Source: Nitrospiraceae bacterium UBA2600 (lineage in GTDB: Bacteria > Nitrospirota > Thermodesulfovibrionia > Thermodesulfovibrionales > Thermodesulfovibrionaceae). Taken from it: a stretch of 22,893 nt of DNA. The DNA is taken from assembly GCA_002339325.1 (NCBI GenBank), contig DDKK01000042.1:1-22893 (forward strand), in the 5' to 3' direction. Below are positions 6,765-14,746 of this stretch, piece by piece (within the stretch, counting starts at the first letter, position 1; each line of letters begins with the position of its first letter). Position numbers and translations under genes: made by a program. The notes under the pieces were generated by a model. That model was not told the DNA's origin, did no database searches, and saw only the letters and a program-made list of their open reading frames with translations.

Positions 6765-7985
6765 TTGGTGGAATTATTACGAAGAATTATTTTTTATGGT
6801 TGTTTTGTTTTAGGTATTTTGCTTTATATGTATGCACAACCTAAACCTGTAGTGTTAGTTGAGCTTTTCAAACCTTTTGAAAACAAAGGCATTTTTACAA
6901 AAAAATACGCTCAATCTCTTTTAAGTGAAACAGAAAGAGAAACATTAAAAAACAAGCGTTTAGCAGAAATAAGGTCAAAAACCATTCAGATTCAAGGCTC
7001 TGAATGGGATGATATCTATAAAAATTTAAAGGCATTGCAAAATCAAAGGAGTTTAAAACCAGATAAATGGAATATTACTGGTAATTGGAAAAGGAGACTT
7101 CCGTCAGATCAATATCCATCAAAGGTTTTTTTCTTTAAATCCGTAGAGCCTCCTGTAAATAGATTTAGTAATTATTTAAAACATGACAACAAAGAGCTTT
7201 ATCTTTATTTAAACTCAATGAATGGCTATCTAAAACTTGAATACAGAATCTATTCAGATGATGATTTTCATCTTGGCTCAGGATTTTCAAATCTACCACG
7301 ACCTCCCACATGGATTTTATATCCTTACAGAAATTATGCTTTTGTTTTATTTTTAATTGGACTTATTGCCTACATTTTCCTACCTTATAAGGCAGCCATA
7401 AAGGATGCCCTAAGATATCCAAGATGGAGGGTGATAGCAGGAGATTTTGCAGTATTTATATTGACTGCAGTGTTTTTTAGTCTTCCTCTATTTATCTCAG
7501 GAGGAACTGTTCAAGCTTTCACCATAGGTGCACCAATTACAGCAGTGATGTGGCTTATTAGTCTTTTAGGATTTTACAGCATCAAAATTTCTGCATGGTA
7601 TGCAAGCTGTCAGATACTACCTCTTGAGGAGGGCATCAAGATAGCCACATACAAAGGAGTTAGACTTTTCAGATATGATGAGATGGATTATTTTCAGCCA
7701 ATAATAATTAAACCACCAAAATGGTTGATAGCCCTAACATGGCTTGCTGCTCTAAGTGGAAGAGGCTCTGTAGGAAGAGCGATTTTATTGAGCAGTTTCC
7801 AGACAGGCACAATAGGAATAAAGCTTAAGAATGGTAAAGACTTGTTCATTGCAGTCACAGACCAGATGGGGAAGGAGGCATTGAAGGGATTTGAAAGAAT
7901 AATAAACAATTTAAGAGTTTTCGGAGTTAAAGAGATAGATGAAGTAAAAGAGATAAGAAGTATGGGTTTTGAGATAATGAAATAA
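6765..7985 (+). CDS. Membrane protein with PH-like C-terminal domain, unknown function
   Basis: 406 residues. The likely start is TTG at 6765 (or GTG at 6768), with GAGGGG 8 nt upstream. One membrane segment lies near residues 8-24, then a soluble region of about 165 residues (lysine-rich, with many aromatics), then three segments near 190-208, 222-242 and 250-272. The last part, about 275-395, alternates strands ending in a helix (GVRLFRYDEMDYF, IGIKLKNGKDLFI, ALKGFERIINNLRVFG). This is the pattern of bacterial PH-like (YcxB/DUF304-type) domains seen in small membrane proteins, but I cannot name the family. It lies 21 nt before the next gene, so probably one operon. Confidence 0.75.
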   Translation: MVELLRRIIFYGCFVLGILLYMYAQPKPVVLVELFKPFENKGIFTKKYAQSLLSETERETLKNKRLAEIRSKTIQIQGSEWDDIYKNLKALQNQRSLKPDKWNITGNWKRRLPSDQYPSKVFFFKSVEPPVNRFSNYLKHDNKELYLYLNSMNGYLKLEYRIYSDDDFHLGSGFSNLPRPPTWILYPYRNYAFVLFLIGLIAYIFLPYKAAIKDALRYPRWRVIAGDFAVFILTAVFFSLPLFISGGTVQAFTIGAPITAVMWLISLLGFYSIKISAWYASCQILPLEEGIKIATYKGVRLFRYDEMDYFQPIIIKPPKWLIALTWLAALSGRGSVGRAILLSSFQTGTIGIKLKNGKDLFIAVTDQMGKEALKGFERIINNLRVFGVKEIDEVKEIRSMGFEIMK

Positions 7986-8006
7986 ATAACAAAGGAGGAA
8001 ATTAAA

Positions 8007-8840
8007 GTGAGAACAAAAAAAGATTTTATGAAAGTTTTTGTTATGATTTTTAGTTTCTTTCTTGCTTTTTTCTATCTGGGCACTTCAGAAATTCAAGCTC
8101 AAACATTATTGTATGAAAAAATTGTCTGGAAACCTGCACAGTATGTAGACCCTCGTAAAGAAAGCAAAAGAATTCCATTTAAAATAACCGGTCCAGGCAT
8201 TCTACAGATAAGGACTTCCTTACAACCTTATTATTGCGTTACACATGCCATGAAGTATGAGTCAGTTTTTGGGATACCAGGATTATGGGAATTTGGTTGG
8301 AAACAGATAACACAGAGATATCTATACGATGGCAAACCAGCTGAGCATTATAAGGTAGGACTTATGTGTTATTTAGAAAGCAAGATTAAAAGAGCTACAT
8401 TTTTAGACGAATTTGAAATTCCAGCAAAGCAATACAAAGGTGAATTTGTGATAACTAGTCCGATGAAATGTAGCTTTAATGAGTGCCACAGACGAGGAGC
8501 TATCTTGTGGGCAGTAGCCGAGTTTATACCTGGTAGCAACATTAAACCTTCTGGCAGTGATAAAGTTGGGCAGGCGTCAGAAACTACTAAACCAAAAACC
8601 GCTCATTTTGATAAACCGACTTATAAAGGATACAGGTTAGATATCTGCCGTGTATGGGGAGCGGAGTGTGGTAAGGAAGCAGCTGATGCCTTTTGCCGCA
8701 CAAAAGGCTATAACCGTGCAGACTCATGGGAGATAGACCATGACATTGGACACATTTCTCCAACTATTATTATCAGTAGTGGACAGATTTGCAATCAAAA
8801 TTTCTGTGATGGTTTCAAGTTTATCAAGTGTACTGATTGA
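8007..8840 (+). CDS. Secreted protein with Cys-rich C-terminal domain
   Basis: 277 residues from a GTG start preceded by AAGGAGGA at good spacing; the internal ATG at residue 8 lacks a ribosome site. The signal peptide ends at IQA (29-31). The N-terminal domain (about 32-185) has cysteines in YYCVTHA, LMCYLE and MKCSFNECH. After a Ser/Lys/Thr linker, the C-terminal domain (about 205-277) carries RLDICRVWGAECGKEAADAF, then FCRTKGY and QICNQNFCDGFKFIKC. I recall this module from many exported bacterial proteins of unknown role, usually at the C-terminus. A sugar-binding or disulfide-rich interaction module is a guess. Probably co-transcribed with the membrane protein upstream. Confidence 0.8.
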   Translation: MRTKKDFMKVFVMIFSFFLAFFYLGTSEIQAQTLLYEKIVWKPAQYVDPRKESKRIPFKITGPGILQIRTSLQPYYCVTHAMKYESVFGIPGLWEFGWKQITQRYLYDGKPAEHYKVGLMCYLESKIKRATFLDEFEIPAKQYKGEFVITSPMKCSFNECHRRGAILWAVAEFIPGSNIKPSGSDKVGQASETTKPKTAHFDKPTYKGYRLDICRVWGAECGKEAADAFCRTKGYNRADSWEIDHDIGHISPTIIISSGQICNQNFCDGFKFIKCTD

Positions 8841-8933
8841 GAAGACTTTAATAATATCAGATAAGACTATAAAAGGAACTTAAATTTAATCCAAAATTAT
8901 CAAATCCCGCAATCACTAATTAATATAGAGAAA

Positions 8934-8964
8934 TTGGGAAATACCTTTTTAATTAGGTTAAAAT
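8934..8964 (+). promoter_or_regulatory. Possible promoter for the heme/siroheme genes
   Basis: TTGGGA (8934-8939) and TAAAAT (8959-8964) are separated by 19 nt, slightly long. The predicted start near 8971 gives a leader of about 29 nt to the GTG at 9000. Confidence 0.35.
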
Positions 8965-8999
8965 ATTCTTAAACAAATCCAATTCCGAAGGAGATTTCA

Positions 9000-10526
9000 G
9001 TGAAAAAAGGCACAGTATATCTTGTGGGAGCAGGTCCTGGAGATGCAGGATTGATTACTTTAAAGGGGCTCAGAGCCATACAGCAAGCTGACTGTATTGT
9101 CTATGACTTTCACATAAATCCCCGCCTTCTCACTTACGCAAAATACGGTGCAGAGTTTGTTTATGCCGGTAAAAGAGGTGGGCATCATGAAATGTCACAA
9201 GATGAAATAAATCAAGTCCTCGTAAAAAAAGCTAAAGAGGGCAAAATAGTCTGTAGACTTAAAGGCGGTGACCCCTTTGTTTTCGGCAGAGGTGGTGAGG
9301 AAGTAGAGATTCTGTCCAAAGAAGGCATAACTTTCGAGATAATCCCCGGAGTGAGCTCTGTGATAGCAGTTCCTGCCTATGCAGGAATACCTATAACACA
9401 CAGAAAGGTTTCTTCTGCCTTCACGGTTATTACAGGCAATGAAGACCTTTCAAAGCAAGAGAGAATTTTTACACACATTAGAGCCTCAAATTCTGCGGAA
9501 ACTATGATTTTTCTAATGTGCGTAAAAAATCTTGAGACAATTACAAATAAACTAATTCAAGAGGGACTAAAGGAACATACACCGGCGGCAATAATACGCT
9601 GGGGAACAAGGCCTGAACAAAAAGTCATTACAGGTACCATTTCAGATATTTCTAAACTTGCCAAAAAAAATCAGGTTTCGCCTCCTGCTATCCTTGTTAT
9701 TGGAGAGGTAGTTAAGCTAAGAGAAAAACTTGGTTGGTTCGAAAAAAAACCTCTTTATGGTCAGAGGGTTCTGATTACGAGGCAGTTAACAGAAGACTAT
9801 TTATTACTTGAAGACATGGGTGCCGAGCTTTTTGTATTCCCAACTATTGCATTCTTTCCACCTGAAGATTTTTCTGAATTAGATACTGCCATAGATAAAA
9901 TTGAAAATTATCAATTCCTTGTCTTTCCCTCTCCAAGAGCAGTTAGCTTCTTTTTCGATAGATTTCTGATTTTAGGTAAAGACATAAGAAATTTAAAAGG
10001 AATTAAAATTTGTGCAATAGGCAAGGAGACATCAAAAAGCCTTAAACAATATGGAATAAATGCAGATATTGTGCCAGACGAGTATAATTCAGAGGCTATG
10101 ATTAACAGATTTAAGGAAGAACTTTCTAAATTTTCTCTTAAAGAAGGATTGCATGTATTATATCCCCGTTCTAATATTTCCCTTAAAAATTTTATTGATG
10201 AAATGAAAAGTGCTGGTATAAATGTAGACGCTCCCGTTACATATAGAACTGTTAAACCCACAGAACACGGAAAAAGGCTTGCAAGATTTTTGAGAGAAGG
10301 TAGAATCACCATAGCAACTTTCACATCTCCCTCAAGTTTTATAAATCTTCTTGACATTCTCCGAGATGATGCAAGAGAAATGCTCAGAGATGTTACTATT
10401 GCCGCTTTAGGTAAAACTACGGCAAAGGCCATTGAAGAGGCTGGTTATACAGTAAACATAATACCAAAAAAATCTACGATTAAAGACATGGTGGAGGCTA
10501 TTGTAGAATGGGTAGTTCAGAGATAG
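9000..10526 (+). CDS. cobA-hemD: Uroporphyrinogen-III C-methyltransferase/synthase fusion (CobA-HemD)
   Basis: 508 residues from a GTG start with AAGGAGA 8 nt upstream. The N-terminal half (about 1-245) is an SAM-dependent uroporphyrinogen-III methyltransferase: GAGPGD (10-15), RLKGGDPFVFGRGGEE (86-101), PGVSS (116-120), GIPITHR (129-135) and AAIIRWGT. It makes precorrin-2 for siroheme and cobalamin. The C-terminal half (about 250-505) is uroporphyrinogen-III synthase, a low-conservation two-lobe fold recognised by position and by GQRVLITRQ and FTSPSSF. It closes hydroxymethylbilane into uroporphyrinogen-III. Fusion in this order is well known in bacteria. The product is cytoplasmic. The gene overlaps the next one by 19 nt. 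hemA, hemB, hemC and hemE are not in this window. Confidence 0.95.
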   Translation: MKKGTVYLVGAGPGDAGLITLKGLRAIQQADCIVYDFHINPRLLTYAKYGAEFVYAGKRGGHHEMSQDEINQVLVKKAKEGKIVCRLKGGDPFVFGRGGEEVEILSKEGITFEIIPGVSSVIAVPAYAGIPITHRKVSSAFTVITGNEDLSKQERIFTHIRASNSAETMIFLMCVKNLETITNKLIQEGLKEHTPAAIIRWGTRPEQKVITGTISDISKLAKKNQVSPPAILVIGEVVKLREKLGWFEKKPLYGQRVLITRQLTEDYLLLEDMGAELFVFPTIAFFPPEDFSELDTAIDKIENYQFLVFPSPRAVSFFFDRFLILGKDIRNLKGIKICAIGKETSKSLKQYGINADIVPDEYNSEAMINRFKEELSKFSLKEGLHVLYPRSNISLKNFIDEMKSAGINVDAPVTYRTVKPTEHGKRLARFLREGRITIATFTSPSSFINLLDILRDDAREMLRDVTIAALGKTTAKAIEEAGYTVNIIPKKSTIKDMVEAIVEWVVQR

Positions 10527-11866
10527 TAATTATAGGAGGAGGAATTTCAGGTTTATCCCTTGCCTATTTTCTTATGCAGAAAAAGCCTGACCTTGATTTA
10601 AAAATAATAGAAGCAGAGAAAAGAACTGGCGGAAAGATTATTACTGAAGAAGTCTCGGGTTTCTTATGCGAGGGAGGTGTAAACGGTTTTTTAAGCAATA
10701 AGACTTCCACTCTTTCCCTTGCAAATCAACTAAAAATTGAACCAATCAAGGGAAGTGAACAATCAAAGATAAGATACATATTAATTGATGGAAAACTTAT
10801 AAGAGTGCCAGAAAATCCTTTGAAGTTTTTTCTCTCTCCTCTTCTTTCCTTTTCAGGCAAGATTAGAATGCTGAGAGAGTATTTTACCCCACCTTTACTT
10901 GAGGATATTGACGAAACTGTTTATAGCTTCGTCAGTCGCAGAGTGGGAAGGGAGTTTTGTGAAAAACTAATAGATGCAATGGCAACGGGTATATATGCTG
11001 GAGACCCTTCAAAAATGAGCATGAAAAGCTGCTTTCCTAAAGTTTACTGGCTTGAAAAAAAATATGGTGGATTAATTAGGGGTTTAATTGCAATTAAGAA
11101 GGAGAAAAAAGATACAAAAACTCAGCCAACCGGTGCGCTCATGTCCTTCAATAATGGCATGTCAGAGCTGATTCGTAATCTTGAGGTTAAACTTTCCAAT
11201 AGGATAATTACAGACAAAAGAGTTCTGGCCATTGAAAAGAATAATAATTTCTATACTTTACATCTCATTGACGGAAAGACCATTGATACAGAGAGAGTAG
11301 TTCTTGCCTGTCCTGCCCATGAAGCAGCAGAAATTTTGAAAGAACTTGATGGAGAGCTTTCAGATAGTTTAAGAACAATCCCCTACCCTCCTCTGAGCGT
11401 TGTTGCCCTTGGTTTTAAAGAAAAACAGATAGGCTTTGGAACTTCTCTCTATGGCTTTCTAATTCCCAATCGTGAAAAAAGAAAAGTCCTCGGCACTCTT
11501 TTTGATTCAAGCATTTTCCCAAATAGAGCGCCGGAAGGTTATGTATTGCTAAGAAGCATGCTTGGCGGAAGACGCAACCCAGAGCTTGCATTGCTACCTG
11601 ATGAGGAGCTTATCAGTACGGTTTTAACAGAGTTGAAACCATTGTTAAATATTAAAGGAGAACCCGAATTCGTAAAAATTTTCCGATGGCATCAGGCTAT
11701 TCCTCAGTATGAGCTCGGACATGAAGAGAAACTAATGAGAATAGAAAAAAAGCTTCAAAAATTCCCAGGGCTTTATTTAACGGGAAATGCTTATAGAGGG
11801 GTAAGTGTAAATGATTGTGTAGAAAATTCTCTGATACTTTCAAATAAAATTTTGAATTTGTCTTAA
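10508..11866 (+). CDS. hemY: Protoporphyrinogen/coproporphyrinogen oxidase, HemY type
   Basis: 452 residues, the normal length for HemY-type FAD oxidases. The N-terminal dinucleotide fold shows IIGGGISGLSLAY (8-20), then IIEAEKRTGGKI and EGGVNGF. The C-terminus has the FAD-binding signature YLTGNAYRGVSVNDCVENS. It oxidises protoporphyrinogen IX (or coproporphyrinogen III) on the way to heme, at or near the membrane. The start overlaps the CobA-HemD gene by 19 nt, so translation is probably coupled. The classical enzyme uses O2, which matters if the host is an anaerobe. Other FAD amine oxidases share the fold, but the context favours HemY. Confidence 0.92.
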   Translation: MGSSEIVIIGGGISGLSLAYFLMQKKPDLDLKIIEAEKRTGGKIITEEVSGFLCEGGVNGFLSNKTSTLSLANQLKIEPIKGSEQSKIRYILIDGKLIRVPENPLKFFLSPLLSFSGKIRMLREYFTPPLLEDIDETVYSFVSRRVGREFCEKLIDAMATGIYAGDPSKMSMKSCFPKVYWLEKKYGGLIRGLIAIKKEKKDTKTQPTGALMSFNNGMSELIRNLEVKLSNRIITDKRVLAIEKNNNFYTLHLIDGKTIDTERVVLACPAHEAAEILKELDGELSDSLRTIPYPPLSVVALGFKEKQIGFGTSLYGFLIPNREKRKVLGTLFDSSIFPNRAPEGYVLLRSMLGGRRNPELALLPDEELISTVLTELKPLLNIKGEPEFVKIFRWHQAIPQYELGHEEKLMRIEKKLQKFPGLYLTGNAYRGVSVNDCVENSLILSNKILNLS

Positions 11867-11868
11867 AT

Positions 11869-11896
11869 TTGACTTTTTTGAAGGCTTTATTCTAAT
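11869..11896 (+). promoter_or_regulatory. Promoter of the tol cluster, apparently leaderless
   Basis: TTGACT (11869-11874) and TCTAAT (11891-11896) are 16 nt apart, directly after the hemY stop. The predicted start near 11903 is 2-4 nt before the tolQ ATG at 11906. This agrees with the lack of a Shine-Dalgarno site there. Confidence 0.5.
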
Positions 11897-11905
11897 ATTT
11901 TGGTT

Positions 11906-12529
11906 ATGGAACTTACAGTAATTGACCTAATAAAACAGACCGGTATTGTAGCAAAGATTGTTTTACTCATTCTTCTTTTCTTTTCAATTTTTTCATGGGC
12001 TATTATTTTCTACAAATTAAAAGTGTTTAAAAAGATGAGAATTGAAAATACTAAATTTTTTGAAGCCTTTTTGAAGACAAATAGCGCAAAAGAACTTTTT
12101 TCAGATGCAAAAAGATATGAATTAAGCCCTATTGCCTCTCTATACAGAAATGTCTTTGTTGATGTCTATGGTAAAACTAATTCTAATGTCGAGGCACTGG
12201 TTAAAAGGCTCTCTTCAGAGGAAGCAAACAGAGTTGAGAGTTATCTTGGTTTTCTTGCCACAACCGGTTCTACAACTCCATTTATAGGACTTTTCGGAAC
12301 AGTATGGGGTATAATGGATGCTTTCCGTTCTATAGGAGTGAAAGGGACAGCCTCAATTGCAACTGTTGCACCTGGCATAGCAGAAGCTCTTATTGCTACT
12401 GCTGCAGGACTTTTCGCCGCAATCCCTGCTGTGATATTTTACAACTATTTTACTTCCCAGGCAAATAAACTCATAAACGAAGTGAATGATTTTTCGGAAA
12501 CGCTTATAAAATACCAATGGCAGGATTAA
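11906..12529 (+). CDS. tolQ: TolQ/ExbB-family proton channel subunit
   Basis: 207 residues from ATG at 11906 (TTG at 11900 would add two residues). One N-terminal membrane helix (about 13-38, KIVLLILLFFSIFSWAIIFY) is followed by a cytoplasmic helical region and two more helices near 120-145 and 158-185. The family signature GSTTPFIGLFGTVWGIMDAF and the helix IAEALIATAAGLFAAIPAVI are clear. With TolR it forms the inner-membrane proton channel that energises TolA. It overlaps tolR by 13 nt. It is assigned to Tol rather than Exb because tolB follows in the same cluster. Confidence 0.95.
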   Translation: MELTVIDLIKQTGIVAKIVLLILLFFSIFSWAIIFYKLKVFKKMRIENTKFFEAFLKTNSAKELFSDAKRYELSPIASLYRNVFVDVYGKTNSNVEALVKRLSSEEANRVESYLGFLATTGSTTPFIGLFGTVWGIMDAFRSIGVKGTASIATVAPGIAEALIATAAGLFAAIPAVIFYNYFTSQANKLINEVNDFSETLIKYQWQD

Positions 12530-12921
12530 AACTCCGCAGACGGTCATCGATAGCAGATATTAATGTTACTCCTTTAGTTGACGTAATGCTCGTTTTGCTA
12601 ATAATCTTCATGATTACCGCTCCTATGCTCAAACAAGGAATAGACGTTAATCTACCAAAAGCAAAGGGAAGAAGCCTTGAGGAGACCGACAAGATAAATA
12701 TTGTTATAACGAAAGACGAAAAGATATATGTTAATGACAAAATCATACCCAAAGACGGTCTTCCCGATTTTCTCACTAATCTAAAAGACAGTAATCCTAC
12801 GGTAATTCTTAGGGCAGATAAAGATGTTCCTTACGGGCTCGTAGCAGAAGTAATGGGTGAGATTAAGGCATCGGGAATAGAAAAAATAGGAATGGTAACA
12901 GAACCAAAAGAGCCTAAATGA
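12517..12921 (+). CDS. tolR: TolR/ExbD-family proton channel subunit
   Basis: 134 residues. A short cytoplasmic basic N-terminus (KLRRRSSIADINVTP) is followed by one membrane helix (about 20-38) carrying the channel aspartate Asp22 in PLVDVMLVLLIIFM. A periplasmic domain follows with the typical LRADKDVPYG motif. It partners TolQ in proton-driven energising of TolA. The start lies inside the tolQ end, and the stop overlaps the tolA start as ATGA, so the three are translationally coupled. Confidence 0.95.
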   Translation: MAGLKLRRRSSIADINVTPLVDVMLVLLIIFMITAPMLKQGIDVNLPKAKGRSLEETDKINIVITKDEKIYVNDKIIPKDGLPDFLTNLKDSNPTVILRADKDVPYGLVAEVMGEIKASGIEKIGMVTEPKEPK

Positions 12922-13547
12922 CAGGCAAAATTTATTCGTCCCTCTTCATCTCTATTCTTTTTCATAGTTTATTTATACTGTTGCTAACATTAACTCTTAG
13001 AAATTCTACGGTAGATTTCAAAAATACTTTAGATGTAACCTTAATCAACAATATAGCCCCAACAACCTCTATTAATACGGTAAAAGAATCTTTGGAAAGA
13101 AAAATTCCGCCCCTTGTTAAATCTGAAAAAATCAACGAACGAAATAATAAAACTTCTCAATCCAATGAAAAACTCTTGCAGGAGAGAATTTCTGCCTTGA
13201 AAGCCAAAAAGAAAATAGCTGAATCCAGAATTTCAAATCAGAGCAAGGAAGGCTCTCTTCAGATTGCCAGTTCTAATGCTTCTTCCCCAAAAGTCTCTTC
13301 AAATTATCTTGGAATTATATCTGGTCTTATAAGACAAAACTGGAATATTCCAGATACTGTACCTAAAAATCTTGAAGCAGTAGTCTCTGTAAGAATCCTT
13401 CCAAATGGACAAATAATTATTGAAGGATTTGAGAAAAATTCGGGCAATATGTTGTTTGACGCATCAGTTATTAAAGCCCTAAAAAACTCCTCTCCCCTTC
13501 CTCCACCAAAGGCTGAAGTTGTTGTCGGGCTGAGGTTTAAACCATGA
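12918..13547 (+). CDS. tolA: TolA/TonB-like periplasm-spanning protein
   Basis: 209 residues: a membrane anchor (about 8-27, LFISILFHSLFILLLTLTL), a charged helical linker (about 60-125, ERISALKAKKKIAESRIS), and a C-terminal TonB/TolA domain (about 130-209) with YLGIISGLIRQNWNIP, VVSVRILPNGQI and KNSSPLPPP. It transfers energy from TolQR to the outer-membrane side. It is much shorter than E. coli TolA, whose helical domain is far longer. ATGA overlaps join it to both tolR and tolB. Sequence alone does not separate TolA from TonB; the neighbours decide for TolA. Confidence 0.88.
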   Translation: MTGKIYSSLFISILFHSLFILLLTLTLRNSTVDFKNTLDVTLINNIAPTTSINTVKESLERKIPPLVKSEKINERNNKTSQSNEKLLQERISALKAKKKIAESRISNQSKEGSLQIASSNASSPKVSSNYLGIISGLIRQNWNIPDTVPKNLEAVVSVRILPNGQIIIEGFEKNSGNMLFDASVIKALKNSSPLPPPKAEVVVGLRFKP

Positions 13548-14743
13548 AAAGATATGTCCTTTCCGCAGCATTGTTATTATTAATGTTATTATTAATAATA
13601 TTTTTTTCTGCTCAAGCAAGGGCTGAAAAATTCTATTTAGACATTAATCAGCCAACTATTAAAAAACTTAGTATTGCCGTGGAAGGGCTCGACAACCTTC
13701 CAAAAGTATCTGAAATCATAAAAGACAACCTTGAATTCACTGAGTTTTTTAAAGTTTACGGACCCTTTCCGCATCGAGGAGAAAAATTTGAACCTTCACT
13801 GTGGAGAGCTTCAGATGTTGAGATAGTAGCAAGATTTGATGGAACAGAAAGAATATCAATGAAGATGTTTACAGTTACTAATGACAAGCCTATATTTACA
13901 AAAGAATATCAGATAAATAATTATGAAAATACAGCTCAATTAATTTCTGCTGATATTTACAGAGCTCTTACAGGTAAAGAATCTCCTTTTTTCAATCGTT
14001 TCGTTTTTATTAGGAAATTTAAAAATTCAATGGGAATATTAATAAGTAACTGGAATGGAAAGAAAATTTCTGACACTGGTATAAGAAGAGAAATAATATC
14101 AAGAGCAGTGCTTAAAGGAAATAGTCTTTTCTTCTCCTCTCTGGAAGGAAGGCATTGGCAAATAGAACAATTTGATATGTCAACTAAAACAAACAGAATA
14201 TTAATAAAAAGCAGAGCATTACTACAGTTAGGCGATGTAATAAATGAATCGCAATTCTTATTTATTCAAAACGATGGAGATTTATCAGAAATTAAAATGA
14301 GCAACTTATCAGGACAGTCAAAAACCCTATCTTCTTCTCGCTGGATTGAATCCTCACCTCGCTGGCATGCATCAAAGGTATACTTTGTTTCAAACCGAGC
14401 AGGTTCACCTCAGATTTATCAAATTCAGGAAGGAACATCACCAAGAAGATTAACCTTTCAGGGAAAATATAATACGGAACCGGCAATTAGTCCCGATGGA
14501 AACAGACTTGTTTTTTCATCTCTTATCGGCAATTTTCAACTTTTCGTCCTTGAAATCTCATCTGGAATACAGACTCAGATAACAAAAGAAGGTAATAATG
14601 AACAGCCTTCTTTTTGTCCCGATGGAAACTTTTTAACTATAATGTCAGACAGAAGAGGTAAAAGAGAGATTTTTCTGGTAACCTCTGACGGACTTGTGCA
14701 AAAGCCTTTAACCGAAGGTTATCTTCCATACTGCTCAAGATAA
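13544..14743 (+). CDS. tolB: TolB-like periplasmic beta-propeller protein
   Basis: 399 residues with a signal peptide (MKRYVLSAALLLLMLLLIIF, ending near ARA). The N-terminal domain (about 28-150) matches TolB (IAVEGL near residue 45, PFFNRFVFI near 145). The C-terminal beta-propeller shows PD40-type repeats: SSPRWHASKVYFVSNRAG, EPAISPDGNRLVFSS and QPSFCPDGNFLTIMSDRRG. TolB links TolA to Pal and outer-membrane partners. The start overlaps tolA by ATGA. The stop is followed by only three bases before the NamZ start, which is in the same reading frame. No pal gene follows. Confidence 0.93.
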   Translation: MKRYVLSAALLLLMLLLIIFFSAQARAEKFYLDINQPTIKKLSIAVEGLDNLPKVSEIIKDNLEFTEFFKVYGPFPHRGEKFEPSLWRASDVEIVARFDGTERISMKMFTVTNDKPIFTKEYQINNYENTAQLISADIYRALTGKESPFFNRFVFIRKFKNSMGILISNWNGKKISDTGIRREIISRAVLKGNSLFFSSLEGRHWQIEQFDMSTKTNRILIKSRALLQLGDVINESQFLFIQNDGDLSEIKMSNLSGQSKTLSSSRWIESSPRWHASKVYFVSNRAGSPQIYQIQEGTSPRRLTFQGKYNTEPAISPDGNRLVFSSLIGNFQLFVLEISSGIQTQITKEGNNEQPSFCPDGNFLTIMSDRRGKREIFLVTSDGLVQKPLTEGYLPYCSR

Positions 14744-14746
14744 AAT

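Noticed and set aside
9911..10432. Minus-strand open frame of 173 codons
   Set aside because: It mirrors the HemD half of the CobA-HemD fusion; no ribosome site or domain is seen.
13498..13510. CCTCCACCA matching the tRNA-like 3' end (also at 4682-4692), as a possible attachment-site copy
   Set aside because: The match is only nine to ten bases, lies inside coding sequence in one case, and does not extend into the T-arm, so it is not an att repeat.
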